The notes under the pieces: generated by a model
The model's input: only the letters and a program-made list of their open reading frames with translations
Database searches by the model: none
What the model was told of the DNA's origin: nothing
Shown here: one piece after another, positions 16,894-26,270 of the stretch
Position numbering within the stretch: position 1 is the stretch's first letter
Layout: every line of letters starts with the position of its first letter
NCBI GenBank assembly: GCA_965261405.1
Contig: CBDHDD010000002.1
Coordinates: 558,001-622,000, forward strand
Source of the DNA: UBA1127 sp965261405
Lineage (GTDB): Bacteria > Chloroflexota > Dehalococcoidia > Lucifugimonadales > UBA1127
DNA length: 64,000 bases
Direction of reading: 5' to 3'
Program-made: the position numbers and the translations under genes

Positions 16894-18662
16894 GACCCCA
16901 CGCTCCCGGTCGTAAGTTCGTCGATAGTGGGCTCCGCGGGCAGCAGCTGCAGCTCGTAGAGCTTGCGGTAGAGGCCGTCGCGGGCGATGAGCTCGTCGTG
17001 GCGGCCCTGTTCCACGATGCGTCCCTCGTCGAGCACAAGGATGACGTCGGCGTTGCGGACAGTGCTCAGCCGGTGTGCAATCACGAAGGTGGTGCGGCCA
17101 TGCATCACCTCCTCCAACGCCAGACGCAGCAGGTGTTCCGTGCTCGCATCGATGCTAGACGTGGAGTCGTCCAACACCAGCACCGGCGGGTCCAGCAACA
17201 CCGTGCGGGCGATGGCCAGCCGCTGTCGCTGCCCGCCGCTCAGGGTGATGCCCCGCTCGCCGATCCACGTCTCGTAACCTTCCGGCTCCGAGACGATGAA
17301 GTCGTGCAACTGCGCAATCTTCGCCGCCCTCTCGACCTCATCGCGTGTGGTGCCCGGCCTGCCGTAGGCGATGTTGTCGGCCATGGTTGCGGAGAAGAGA
17401 AACACGTCCTGCATGGCGATGCCGATGTTCCGCCGCAGCGATTCCAGCGTGTACTCGCGGATGTCCACGCCGTCAAGCGTGATGCGGCCGCTTGTGACGT
17501 CGTAGAAGCGTGGCAGCAAGTGCACGACGGTCGACTTGCCGCTGCCTGGCATGCCCAGCAGCGCCACCACCTGCCCCGGCTCCGACTCCAGCGACACATG
17601 GTCGAGCACCGGCTCCTGCCCGTAGGCAAAGGACACGTCCTCAAACCGTACGTGACCTTGAACCCGCCCAGCGTCTCTTGCGCCCTCCTGGTCCTCCACA
17701 GGCGAGGGGGAATCCAGCACTTCAAAGATACGCTGTCCGGCGGACACCGCACGGGAGATGTTGTTGAGAATCATCCCGGACATGCGAACGGGACCTTGAA
17801 TGAGGCCCAGGTAGAAGATGAACTGCGTCAGTTCGCCCGGGGTGAGCCGTCCGTTCACGATTTCCATGCCGCCGAACCAGAGTATGCCCGCCGTCGCGAC
17901 GCCAAACATGAGCTGGATGAAGGACGAGTTGAGCACCTGTTTGCGGTTGGCTTCGAGGTGGGACTCGGCGAGGTCCTTGATGACGACGTCGAACTTGCGC
18001 TTCTCGTGCTCCTGCGCACCAAAGGCCCGGACCACGCGCGAGCCGGCAAGGTTTTCCTGCATGACCGTCGTCATCTTGCCGGTAACCCGCAGGATGTACG
18101 TCCACACCTGCCGCAGCGACAAACTCACCACCGCCGACCGGTACGCCACGATGGGCACGAACAGCAACCCTATCACCGCTAGGCGCCAGTTCAGGAAGAA
18201 GAGCAGCCCCGCGGCTCCGAACACCAGGATGGCGATGTTGAGCGCCCGTAGCAGCCCGCCCTGCACGAAGTTGCGTATCGCCTCGACGTCGGCGGTGGCG
18301 CGGGACATCTGGTCGCCGGTCTGCTGGCCGTCATGGTACGAGAAGCTGAGGCGCTGGAGCTTGTTGAAGATGGAGTTGCGCAGGTCGTACGCGACAAGTT
18401 GACCCGTCCACTCGGAGAGGTAGGTCTGGCCGTAGGCAAATACGCCTCGCGCCGCGCTGACCAGCAGGATGAGGAGGGCGAGTTCGACGACCTCGGAGAA
18501 CACGCCGCCGGTAAGCACCTCGTCGACGGTGTTGCCGAGCAGGCGTGGAACGACAAGGGCAAAGCCGCTGCTGGCAATAAGCGCCACGTAGGCCGCGACC
18601 ATGTGGCGAGGGCGCCGCCATGCCAGCCCCAAAATGCGCAAGAGTATCCGCATGGACGCCAT
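16890..18662 (-). CDS. ABC exporter subunit with Asp in place of catalytic Glu
   Basis: The 590-residue partner half-transporter, with six transmembrane helices and then an ATPase domain. Motifs are Walker A GMPGSGKST, Q-loop AMQDVFLFSA, signature LSGGQ (consensus), Walker B VLVLDDSTSSID and switch His in VIAHRLST. The residue after the Walker B Asp is Asp rather than Glu, which defines a degenerate ATP site as in TM287/288, BmrCD and LmrCD. It is the first gene of the pair and lies divergently from uvrB, with a 95-bp shared control region. Confidence 0.93.
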   Translation of the reverse strand: MASMRILLRILGLAWRRPRHMVAAYVALIASSGFALVVPRLLGNTVDEVLTGGVFSEVVELALLILLVSAARGVFAYGQTYLSEWTGQLVAYDLRNSIFNKLQRLSFSYHDGQQTGDQMSRATADVEAIRNFVQGGLLRALNIAILVFGAAGLLFFLNWRLAVIGLLFVPIVAYRSAVVSLSLRQVWTYILRVTGKMTTVMQENLAGSRVVRAFGAQEHEKRKFDVVIKDLAESHLEANRKQVLNSSFIQLMFGVATAGILWFGGMEIVNGRLTPGELTQFIFYLGLIQGPVRMSGMILNNISRAVSAGQRIFEVLDSPSPVEDQEGARDAGRVQGHVRFEDVSFAYGQEPVLDHVSLESEPGQVVALLGMPGSGKSTVVHLLPRFYDVTSGRITLDGVDIREYTLESLRRNIGIAMQDVFLFSATMADNIAYGRPGTTRDEVERAAKIAQLHDFIVSEPEGYETWIGERGITLSGGQRQRLAIARTVLLDPPVLVLDDSTSSIDASTEHLLRLALEEVMHGRTTFVIAHRLSTVRNADVILVLDEGRIVEQGRHDELIARDGLYRKLYELQLLPAEPTIDELTTGSVGS

Positions 18663-18700
18663 TCTACCGCTGCGCGCGCGTGAATGCCACTGTTATGTCC

Positions 18701-18730
18701 TTGGGTTCGGCTACGTTTGTCCTGTACAAT
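18701..18730 (+). promoter_or_regulatory. Putative uvrB promoter
   Basis: TTGGGT at 18701-18706 is followed by an 18-base spacer and TACAAT at 18725-18730, 27 bases before the GTG start of uvrB. No SOS-box-like GAAC-N4-GTTC palindrome is visible around it. Confidence 0.45.
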
Positions 18731-18757
18731 AGGTGCATCCTGGGACAGGAACAGCGT

Positions 18758-20785
18758 GTGCCGGACTTCAAAGTCGTTTCGGACTTCGTGCCAACCGGAG
18801 ACCAGCCGGAGGCCATCGAGGCCCTCGCGGAAGGTGTTCTGCGTGGCGATCGCTACCAGACGCTCCTGGGCGTCACCGGAAGCGGCAAGACCTTCACAAT
18901 GGCCAAGGTCGCGGAGCAGGTGCAGCGGCCCACGCTGGTCATCGCGCACAACAAGACTCTGGCCGCGCAGCTTGCCACAGAGTTCCGCGAGTTCCTGCCG
19001 GACAATGCCGTCGAGTACTTCGTCTCCTACTACGATTACTACCAGCCCGAGGCGTACATCCCCCGCACGGACACGTACATCGAGAAGGACGCCTCCATCA
19101 ACGACGAGATCGACCGCCTGCGCCACGCCGCCACACGGGCACTGCTGACGCGCCGCGACGTCCTCATCGTCGCCTCCGTTTCATGCATCTACGGCCTTGG
19201 CGACCCCGAGGAGTACATGAGCTTCGTCGCCACAGTGACACGCGGCGAGCGGCGCAGCCTCCGCTTGCTGGTGCAGGGGCTCATCTCGATGCAGTACGAC
19301 CGCAATGACATGGACCTCGCCCGGGGGCGCTTCCGCGTCCGTGGCGACACCCTGGACATCTTCCCAGCCTACGAGGAGCTGGCCCTCCGCATCTCCTTCT
19401 TCGGCGACGAGGTGGAGCGCATCCTCGAGGTAGACCCGCTCACCGGAGAGGTGCTGGCCGAGCGGGACGTCGTGGAGATCTACCCGGCCAAGCACTTCGT
19501 CACGAGCGAGGAGAAGCTGGAATCCGCCATTCGCAGCATCAACGAAGAGTTGGACGAACACGTGCGGTGGCTACGAACCCAGGAGCGTGTGCTGGAGGCG
19601 GCCCGACTGGAGCAGCGCACCCGCTACGACATGGAGATGCTCCAGCAGGTCGGCTATTGCTCCGGCATCGAGAACTACGCGCGCCATCTCAGCGGGCGAG
19701 AGGTCGGCAGTACGCCGTGGACGCTGCTCGACTACTTCCCTGAGGACTACCTGCTGTTCATTGACGAGTCCCACATGAGCGTGCCGCAGGTGCGGGGCAT
19801 GTACCACGGCGACATCGCCCGCAAGAAGACGCTGGTGGAGTACGGCTTCCGGCTGCCGTCCGCGCTGGACAACCGGCCGCTCGATTTCTCGGAGTTCAGC
19901 GATCGTACCAACCAGATCGTCTTCGTCTCCGCGACGCCCGGCCCATACGAGCGCAACCTTATCCCCAGGGCAGTCGAGCAGGTGATCCGGCCCACCGGCC
20001 TCCTGGACCCCACCATTGAGGTGAAGCCCACCAACGGGCAGGTGGACGACCTCCTCGAGCAGGTGCGCAATCGCGTAAAGATGGGGCACCGTATCCTGGT
20101 GACCACGTTGACGAAGCGGATGGCGGAGGAGCTGGCTGACTATCTGTTGGAGATGGGCGTCCGCGTCCACTACCTGCACTCCGACATCGAGACCCTGGAA
20201 CGCAGCGAGATCCTCCGCGACCTCCGCCTCGGTGTGTACGACGTGGTCGTCGGCATCAACCTGCTGCGGGAGGGGCTCGACTTGCCGGAGGTGAGCCTCG
20301 TCGCAATTCTCGACGCGGACAAGGAGGGCTACCTCAGGTCGAGCTCCTCGCTCATCCAGACGATTGGGCGAGCGGCGCGGCACGAGGAAGGCCACGTCAT
20401 CATGTACGCGGACCGGATCACAGACTCCATGCGCTTCGCCATCGACGAGACCTACCGCCGACGCGGGCTGCAGGACGCGCACAACACGGCGCACGGCATC
20501 GTCCCGACGGGCATCAAGAAGGAGGTCCGGGACATCACGGAACGGGTGAAGCAGGTGGCGGAGACCCGCGCCGAGTACGCGCCGGGCAGCCGCATGGCCG
20601 CGGCGCAGGATCAGGACATCTCTCGCGATGAGATCGCCCGGCTCGTGCGGGAGTACGAGCGACAGATGAAGGAGGCCTCCAAGCGGCTTGAGTTTGAGAA
20701 GGCGGCCATGTTGCGGGACCAGGTCGTCGACCTGCGCCGCATCATGGCGCTGCAGGACGACCCGCTCATGCCGATGCGACGGTAG
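18758..20785 (+). CDS. uvrB: Excinuclease ABC subunit B
   Basis: Damage-verification helicase of nucleotide excision repair. The open frame starts at 18620, but the protein is homologous only from the GTG at 18758 (VPDFKVVSDFVPTGDQPEAI), giving 675 residues, the normal length. Motifs in order are Walker A GVTGSGKTF, the beta-hairpin tyrosines in YYDYYQPEAYIPRTD, DEAD-type LFIDESHMSVPQ, helicase motif V GINLLREGLDLPEVSL, motif VI QTIGRAARH and a C-terminal UVR domain (EYERQMKEASKRLEFEKAA). No other uvr gene is nearby. Confidence 0.96.
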   Translation: MPDFKVVSDFVPTGDQPEAIEALAEGVLRGDRYQTLLGVTGSGKTFTMAKVAEQVQRPTLVIAHNKTLAAQLATEFREFLPDNAVEYFVSYYDYYQPEAYIPRTDTYIEKDASINDEIDRLRHAATRALLTRRDVLIVASVSCIYGLGDPEEYMSFVATVTRGERRSLRLLVQGLISMQYDRNDMDLARGRFRVRGDTLDIFPAYEELALRISFFGDEVERILEVDPLTGEVLAERDVVEIYPAKHFVTSEEKLESAIRSINEELDEHVRWLRTQERVLEAARLEQRTRYDMEMLQQVGYCSGIENYARHLSGREVGSTPWTLLDYFPEDYLLFIDESHMSVPQVRGMYHGDIARKKTLVEYGFRLPSALDNRPLDFSEFSDRTNQIVFVSATPGPYERNLIPRAVEQVIRPTGLLDPTIEVKPTNGQVDDLLEQVRNRVKMGHRILVTTLTKRMAEELADYLLEMGVRVHYLHSDIETLERSEILRDLRLGVYDVVVGINLLREGLDLPEVSLVAILDADKEGYLRSSSSLIQTIGRAARHEEGHVIMYADRITDSMRFAIDETYRRRGLQDAHNTAHGIVPTGIKKEVRDITERVKQVAETRAEYAPGSRMAAAQDQDISRDEIARLVREYERQMKEASKRLEFEKAAMLRDQVVDLRRIMALQDDPLMPMRR

Positions 20786-20808
20786 GCGCAAGTCGCCGTC
20801 AATTGGAA

Positions 20809-20859
20809 TGTTGACCATATCTGTCAACAATTGACATTGGCTTTGGGCTTTCCTAGAAT
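20809..20859 (+). promoter_or_regulatory. Palindromic operator abutting a near-consensus promoter
   Basis: A perfect inverted repeat TGTTGAC-N7-GTCAACA (20809-20829) ends one base before TTGACA (20831-20836). After a 17-base spacer comes TAGAAT (20854-20859), 30 bases before the DUF59 start. The layout suggests a dimeric regulator controlling the DUF59/Mrp pair. Confidence 0.65.
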
Positions 20860-20889
20860 ATTGCTGACCGCAAGAAGGGGAGAAGAAAC

Positions 20890-21198
20890 ATGAAGAGCGT
20901 TACGCAGCAGCAGGTTATTGAAGCCCTCCGCGAGGTCTACGACCCGGAGATCCCCGTCAACGTGTACGACTTGGGCCTCATCTACGGCCTGGACATCGAC
21001 CCGGAGAACAACGTGGGCGTCACCATGACCCTGACGGCCCCCGGCTGTTCCATGGGCCCGTCCATCGCGCAGAACGCCGAGTGGCGCATTGCGGAGATCG
21101 ATGGTATCGGCGACGTTTCGGTGGAGATGGTCTTTGACCCACCGTGGACTCCCAACCTGATCACCGAGGACGGGAAGAAGCTGCTCGGCATCGACTAA
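20890..21198 (+). CDS. DUF59/MIP18-family Fe-S assembly protein (SufT/PaaD-like)
   Basis: A 102-residue stand-alone DUF59 protein. The family acts in maturation of iron-sulfur proteins. The hallmarks DPEIPVNVYDLGLIY and MTLTAPGCSMG are present, with the conserved Cys in APGC. There is AAGGGGAGAAG before the ATG. The next gene encodes an Mrp-type ATPase that lacks its own DUF59 domain, so the two probably make the split equivalent of a full-length Mrp/ApbC. The spacing to it is 57 bp (to the ATG chosen there). Control is likely through the palindrome and promoter just upstream. Confidence 0.9.
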   Translation: MKSVTQQQVIEALREVYDPEIPVNVYDLGLIYGLDIDPENNVGVTMTLTAPGCSMGPSIAQNAEWRIAEIDGIGDVSVEMVFDPPWTPNLITEDGKKLLGID

Positions 21199-21255
21199 CC
21201 CCCCGGCCCCTGCCGGGCCGTTCCCAAGTTCGTGACCCAAACGCCTAGGAGACGC

Positions 21256-22074
21256 ATGGCAACCAGACAGCCTACGCCCCAAGAGGAAGCGCGGCTTGCG
21301 GCCATTCGCCAGCAGTGGCAACAGCGCCGCAAGATCAATGATCGCTTCGGCAAGATTGCCCACAAGATTGCCGTCTACAGCGGCAAGGGGGGCGTCGGCA
21401 AGACCACCGTTTCCGTGAACATCGCTGCAACGCTCGCCGCCCAGGGCGAGCGCGTCGGCATCCTCGACGCAGACATCGACTGCCCCAACATCGTCAGCGC
21501 AATGAAGGTGCAGGGGCAGCCCGACTACAAGGACGGCGAGTTCACCCCCGCGACTCAATGGGGCGTCAAGGTGCTCTCCATGGGCTTCTTCCAGGAGAAC
21601 CAGGAGGAGGCCATCATCTTTCGGGGCCCCATGATCCACAACACCCTCACCCAGTTCATGGAGAACACGGATTGGGGAGAGATGGACTACCTTGTGGTTG
21701 ACATGCCGCCCGGCACGTCGGACGCCGCCCTCACCATCATGCAGACCCTCCCGCTCGACGGCTTTGTCGTCGTGACCGGCCCACAGGAGCTTGCCGCCCT
21801 TGACGCCAAGCGGTCCATCAACATGGTGCGCAAACTCAACATGACGGTGCTGGGCGTCGTCGAGAACTTCTCCGGCGAGATCTTCGGCACCGGCGCGGGC
21901 GAGCGCCTCGCCGGCGAAATCGGCGCTCCCCTACTAGGCAACATTGAGTTGCGGGCCGACTACCGCGACACGTCGCGGCCCAGCGTGCTAATCAGTACTG
22001 CCGTCAAGGACGAGTACGAGGCCGTGGTCAACCGGCTCAAGGAGTCTCTGGATAACCTGGAACCCACTACCTGA
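21256..22074 (+). CDS. Mrp/ParA-like P-loop ATPase lacking the CPxC motif
   Basis: A 272-residue ATPase of the Mrp/NBP35/MinD superfamily. Deviant Walker A GKGGVGKTT is at about residues 43-51, then GILDADIDCPN and DYLVVDMPPGTSDAAL. Mrp/ApbC proteins normally have a C-terminal CPxC that bridges an Fe-S cluster; here the matching segment reads VENFSGEIFGTGAGE with no Cys, and the only Cys in the chain is in DIDCPN. It may therefore be an ATPase partner rather than a cluster scaffold. ATG 21256 is chosen over GTG 21232 because AGGAG lies just before it. It follows the DUF59 gene. Confidence 0.85.
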   Translation: MATRQPTPQEEARLAAIRQQWQQRRKINDRFGKIAHKIAVYSGKGGVGKTTVSVNIAATLAAQGERVGILDADIDCPNIVSAMKVQGQPDYKDGEFTPATQWGVKVLSMGFFQENQEEAIIFRGPMIHNTLTQFMENTDWGEMDYLVVDMPPGTSDAALTIMQTLPLDGFVVVTGPQELAALDAKRSINMVRKLNMTVLGVVENFSGEIFGTGAGERLAGEIGAPLLGNIELRADYRDTSRPSVLISTAVKDEYEAVVNRLKESLDNLEPTT

Positions 22075-22292
22075 GGAACGCTTGCTGCCCATTCAATCGC
22101 AAGGCACAAGCCAACGTGACGCGCGGGAAGGCGCTTAGTAGATGCTTTTCTTCTTCTCCACCGGCCAACCGCATATGCCCTGGCTCCTATCCTCGCGATG
22201 CATTCCGTTGTCCCTCACCCAACCTGCCGCTCGTACCTCAATTGGCCAACGTTTGAATTGCTCGGCCGTAGCCGAGCCGAAAGGCAGCTGAC

Positions 22293-23582
22293 ATGCACCC
22301 TGTGGAAGAAGCGGGCGTTCACTCCCTGTACCACTACACGGACCTGCTGGACCCTGCGCTCCTGGAGGAACTGGAGTCCCTGGGACAGGCGCTGAAGGGT
22401 GCGCGCATCGCCCACGTGAACGCCACCGCCCACGGGGGGGGCGTCGCGGAGATCCTGCACTCCATGCTGCCGCTCTACCACGGCCTGGGCGTCGATGTCT
22501 CCTGGCTTGCGCTGCGGGGCGACGACTCTTTCTTCAACGTTACCAAGCACATGCACAACTGCCTCCAGGGCGATCCAAGCGGCATGACGCCTGCGGAGTG
22601 GGACATGCACGCCGCGTGGAACAGGCTCAACGCCGAGTTCCTGACATCAACCTACGACGCCATCATCATCCACGACCCGCAACCCGCGGCGCTGCGAGAG
22701 TTCGCGCCCAATGCGGCGCACAAATGGATCTGGCGCAGCCATATTGACACCTCCGCGCCCGAGCCCGAGACGTGGAGGCGGCTGAGCGTCCTGGTCAACG
22801 GCTTTGACGCCTCCGCCTTCAGCCTGCCGGAGTACGCCGGGCCTGGCCTATCAGGCATGCCAATCGCCATTATGCCGCCTGCCATCGACCCTTTCACGCC
22901 CAAGAACACCGAGATGCCGTTTCACGACGCAATGCACGTCGTTGCCCGCTTCGGCATTGACCCCACGCGGCCCTTCATCTCGCAGGTGTCCCGCTTCGAC
23001 CCGTGGAAGGACCCCCTCGGCGTCATAGAGGCGTTCAAGATGGTCAAGCAAAACCACCCCGAGTTGCAGCTGGCGCTCCTGGGCAACTTCGCGGACGACG
23101 ACCCCGAGGGGCGCGTGATGTTCGAGACGGTGCAGGACGCCGCGCGCGGCGTCAAGGATGTCCACATCGTGACCGGCCTCTCGGACCTCGTGGGCCCCTT
23201 CCAGGCGCAGAGCAAGGTGGTCATACAAAAGTCGCTCAAGGAAGGGTTCGGCCTGACGGCCACGGAGGCATTGTGGAAGGGCACGCCGGTCGTTGCGGGG
23301 AACGTCGGCGGCCTGCGGCTGCAGGTGTCCGACGGTGTCGGCGGATTCCTTGTGAACAGCATCGAGGAGTGCGCGGAGCGCGTGGACTTCCTGCTGGAAA
23401 ACGAGACGGAGCGGGTCGCGCTCGGTGCGACGGGACGCGAGCGCGTACGCACGCACTTCCTCATGCCGCGCCTGCTGCGTGACGAGGTCCGGCTCATTCA
23501 CGGACTGCTGAACGGAACAAGCAACGCAATGACCCAGGCAGAGCCCCTCACACTTGAGGGCGCCAACGAGCTGACGGGCTAG
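22293..23582 (+). CDS. GT4 glycosyltransferase, trehalose synthase (TreT)-like
   Basis: A 429-residue GT-B enzyme. The N-terminal part (GARIAHVNATAHGGGVAEIL, then the DVSWLALRGDDSFF region) matches the trehalose glycosyltransferring synthase/trehalose phosphorylase branch, which joins NDP-glucose and glucose. The C-terminal GT4 donor site is intact, with SLKEGFGLTATEALWKGTPV containing the E-x7-E pair, then GNVGGLRLQV. No treS, otsA or treY is nearby. A compatible-solute or glycogen-linked role is inference. It is preceded by 218 bp without a recognisable gene. Confidence 0.85.
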   Translation: MHPVEEAGVHSLYHYTDLLDPALLEELESLGQALKGARIAHVNATAHGGGVAEILHSMLPLYHGLGVDVSWLALRGDDSFFNVTKHMHNCLQGDPSGMTPAEWDMHAAWNRLNAEFLTSTYDAIIIHDPQPAALREFAPNAAHKWIWRSHIDTSAPEPETWRRLSVLVNGFDASAFSLPEYAGPGLSGMPIAIMPPAIDPFTPKNTEMPFHDAMHVVARFGIDPTRPFISQVSRFDPWKDPLGVIEAFKMVKQNHPELQLALLGNFADDDPEGRVMFETVQDAARGVKDVHIVTGLSDLVGPFQAQSKVVIQKSLKEGFGLTATEALWKGTPVVAGNVGGLRLQVSDGVGGFLVNSIEECAERVDFLLENETERVALGATGRERVRTHFLMPRLLRDEVRLIHGLLNGTSNAMTQAEPLTLEGANELTG

Positions 23583-23769
23583 ACGTTCGCCGTATTAACG
23601 CATTACCCGCAATGGCCAAAAGCCTCTGTTAAAACCTGTGGCATAAGAGCTCGCGCAATTGCGGTGGGCGCGACTAACAAAAGGGCATTCCCCTGCGTCA
23701 GCCAATTCGGCTAAACTCAATCCTTTGATTGCTGTACGCTGACGATTTCGCTACTGGAGAGCAAAGCGG

Positions 23770-24765
23770 ATGGAACTGAATCTGGCTTGGGCCATAGCCC
23801 TGTTCCTTGGGGCATCCCTTGTCGTAGTTATCTCCGCCATTGCACTGGCCCAGGCAGGGGATGTTATCGCCTCACGAACGGGTCTGGGGCACCTGTGGGT
23901 CGGCTCGCTCCTCATCGCCGGCGCGACATCGCTGCCGGAGCTCGTCACCAACGTCACCGCCGTCCGCATCGACAACCCGGGCCTCGCAGCAGGCAACATC
24001 CTCGGCGCGAACATGCTCAACGTCAGCAACCTCGCCATCATTGCGGCGGTGTTCGGCGGCCGCGAGATCTTCCGCCGGCTCTCCAAGGGGCAGGAGTACC
24101 TGGCCATCGAGGCCTTCGTCTTGACGGCCCTGGCGGCCACCTACGTCCTCATGGGCTCCGACTCCAACTGGTTTGGCGTCACGCCCGCAGCCATCTCCAT
24201 CCTCCTCGTCTACCTCGTCGGATCCCGCGTCCTCTACGTCGCCAGCAAGAGTGGCGGCGGGGACACCGCGCAGGAGGAAGCTCCGACCAAGACGTTACGA
24301 TGGGGCTGGACGGTCTTCCTCATCAGCGCATTGGCCGTCAGCGCGTCCGCAACCGCCCTCACCATCAGTGCCGACGCCATCGCCAAGGAGACAGGCATCT
24401 CCGCCAGCTTCGTGGGTGTGCTGGCCGTCGCCATCGTGACGACGCTGCCGGAACTCACCGTCGGCATAACGTCGATTCGAATCGGGGCCCCGGAGATGGC
24501 GGTGGCGGGCCTGTACGGCAGCAATGCGTTCAACATCGCGATTCTGGCCTTGGCAGACATTGCTTACCTGGAGGGATCGCTCTTTGGCTCACTGGAACAG
24601 AGCCACGTGATCGCCGGTGGATTCGCAGTGCTGCTCATGGGGATAGGACTGCTGCAGGTGAGGTTGCGGCGCACGATTCGGTACTTCTCGCTGACGGAGC
24701 CCAGCACCATTCTCATCGTCGCAATCTACGTGGTGGGACTGCTCCTCATATTCCGGGCGGGGTAG
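23770..24765 (+). CDS. Sodium/calcium exchanger family protein (YrbG-like)
   Basis: A 331-residue CaCA-family antiporter with about ten hydrophobic segments arranged as two inverted repeats. The alpha repeats are GATSLPELVTNVTA with GNILGANMLNVSNL (first) and TTLPELTVGITSIR with GLYGSNAFNIAIL (second), including the conserved acidic and Asn residues that bind cations. A charged loop around residue 165 (SGGGDTAQEEAPTK) separates the halves. It would exchange Ca2+ for Na+ or H+ across the inner membrane. It converges with the CPA2 antiporter gene 65 bp away. Confidence 0.9.
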   Translation: MELNLAWAIALFLGASLVVVISAIALAQAGDVIASRTGLGHLWVGSLLIAGATSLPELVTNVTAVRIDNPGLAAGNILGANMLNVSNLAIIAAVFGGREIFRRLSKGQEYLAIEAFVLTALAATYVLMGSDSNWFGVTPAAISILLVYLVGSRVLYVASKSGGGDTAQEEAPTKTLRWGWTVFLISALAVSASATALTISADAIAKETGISASFVGVLAVAIVTTLPELTVGITSIRIGAPEMAVAGLYGSNAFNIAILALADIAYLEGSLFGSLEQSHVIAGGFAVLLMGIGLLQVRLRRTIRYFSLTEPSTILIVAIYVVGLLLIFRAG

Positions 24766-24830
24766 GCGACTACCGCTCTCGTCGCCAAAGTGAAGGCCTA
24801 CGCCGAGGCCAGACTTGCCAACGACCTTCC

Positions 24831-26141
24831 CTACCAGCCCGAACCTGACGCCCCCGCAGTTTCCTCGCCCTCCATCTGGTTCCTGCGACCGGACACTCCG
24901 CTGCGGAACGCCGGCACCAGCAGGATTGGCGCGATTAGCGTCGTCACGATGGTCATCAGGATGGCGACACCGAAGAGGTCGTGGTCGATGACCTCGCGGG
25001 AGAGGCCGATGCCCGCGATGATGAGCGCCACCTCACCCCGCGGCAGCATGCCCAGGCCCACGCGCCAAGCGCCCCGCCTATTGAAGCCAACCGCCAGCGC
25101 GGGCCCGCCTGCGCCTACGACCTTGCTGATGATCGCGAGCACGGTGAGCGCTATGCCGAACCCAAGCACCCCGCCGATAGTGGACACGTCTACCAGCATG
25201 CCCATGACCACGAAGAAGATGGGCACCATGAAGTGGTAGACGCCCAACATGCCCTGTTCGATTCGGTGGGCCAGCGGAGTGTGCGCCAACCCTAGGCCCA
25301 CCGAGTAAGCGCCAATGATCATCGCGAGGCCAAAGGACTCCGCCAGTCCCGCGCCAAGCAGCGCCAACCCAAGCGCCAACGCCAGCGGCGCCCCTGGGTC
25401 CCGGAACCACCCCAACGCCTTCGAGATCCAGCCCGACAGCAGGATCATCAATCCGGTCAGGCCCAGCCAGAACCCGACAGCCTTGGCGGTGATGAGTCCG
25501 AGCTCGCCGGGTTCAACGGCGCCCGTCTCGGACATCGCCACCACCACAGCCAGGACGAGGATGCCCATGACGTCGTCTACCACGGCCGCGCCGATAATCG
25601 TGACGCCCTCCGGCGCTCCCATGCGGTGAAGGTCTTGCAGCACGCGCGCAGTGATGCCTACGGAGGTGGCCGTCATGATGGCGCCCATGAAGAGCGCCGT
25701 GGGGTCCAGGAAGCCGTCCGCGTGGCCGAAGTACACCGTCGCGCCGGCGCCGAACGCGAATGGGAGGATCACGCCGCCGAGGGCCACGGCGCTGGCCGGA
25801 CCGGCGTACCTGAGGAACTGCTTCAGGTCAGTCTCCAGACCGACCGCAAACAGCAGGACGACGGAAGCGACTTGGGCTATTGCCCAGATCTCCGTCGAAA
25901 TGTTTGGCGTGTGGTTACTGATCGCATGGGAGGCAGCGCCAAAGATCGGCTCAAACCCAAACAAGCCGATCCCGCCTAGGGCAAATGGACCAATGATGAT
26001 GCCCGCCGCAAGCTCGCCCAGGACTGGAGGTATGCGGAGGTACCGTTCGGAGATCTCACCCGCTATCTTCGCCGCAGCCACGATGAGGGCCAGCTGCAGC
26101 ACGACGCGGGTTATCAGGTGTACGAGCTCCTCACCTTCCAT
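24831..26141 (-). CDS. Cation:proton antiporter, CPA2 family
   Basis: A 436-residue membrane antiporter with 11-13 hydrophobic helices (LGELAAGIIIGPFALGG, TATSVGITARVLQDL, MLPRGEVALIIAGIGLS). The GAAVVDDVMGILVLA helix carries the paired Asp of the electrogenic Na+/H+ branch. There is no C-terminal RCK/TrkA-N regulatory domain; the chain ends in a short Glu/Gly-rich tail. Likely Na+ or K+ extrusion and pH control. It faces the Ca exchanger gene tail to tail, making a local ion-homeostasis pair with no shared transcript. Confidence 0.88.
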   Translation of the reverse strand: MEGEELVHLITRVVLQLALIVAAAKIAGEISERYLRIPPVLGELAAGIIIGPFALGGIGLFGFEPIFGAASHAISNHTPNISTEIWAIAQVASVVLLFAVGLETDLKQFLRYAGPASAVALGGVILPFAFGAGATVYFGHADGFLDPTALFMGAIMTATSVGITARVLQDLHRMGAPEGVTIIGAAVVDDVMGILVLAVVVAMSETGAVEPGELGLITAKAVGFWLGLTGLMILLSGWISKALGWFRDPGAPLALALGLALLGAGLAESFGLAMIIGAYSVGLGLAHTPLAHRIEQGMLGVYHFMVPIFFVVMGMLVDVSTIGGVLGFGIALTVLAIISKVVGAGGPALAVGFNRRGAWRVGLGMLPRGEVALIIAGIGLSREVIDHDLFGVAILMTIVTTLIAPILLVPAFRSGVSGRRNQMEGEETAGASGSGW

Positions 26142-26270
26142 GGAACCCGCTCGACATAGGTTATCCCGTCCTCAGTTGCTCGGTTGGATTTCAGACCCGC
26201 AAGGAATGCGACTGCAAATACATTATAGCATTGACCGCATCAATTCCCGAAAGCCAAGGCGGACGCGGCC

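Noticed and set aside
18663..18757. SOS (LexA) box before uvrB
   Set aside because: No GAAC-N4-GTTC or CTGT-N8-ACAG palindrome was found in the divergent region.
22075..22292. Small gene between the Mrp-like and GT4 genes
   Set aside because: No frame with a ribosome-binding site or recognisable composition was found.
23583..23769. Metal-sensing riboswitch before the Na/Ca exchanger gene
   Set aside because: No conserved yybP-ykoY-type core was recognised; the 187-bp stretch shows only a few short inverted repeats.
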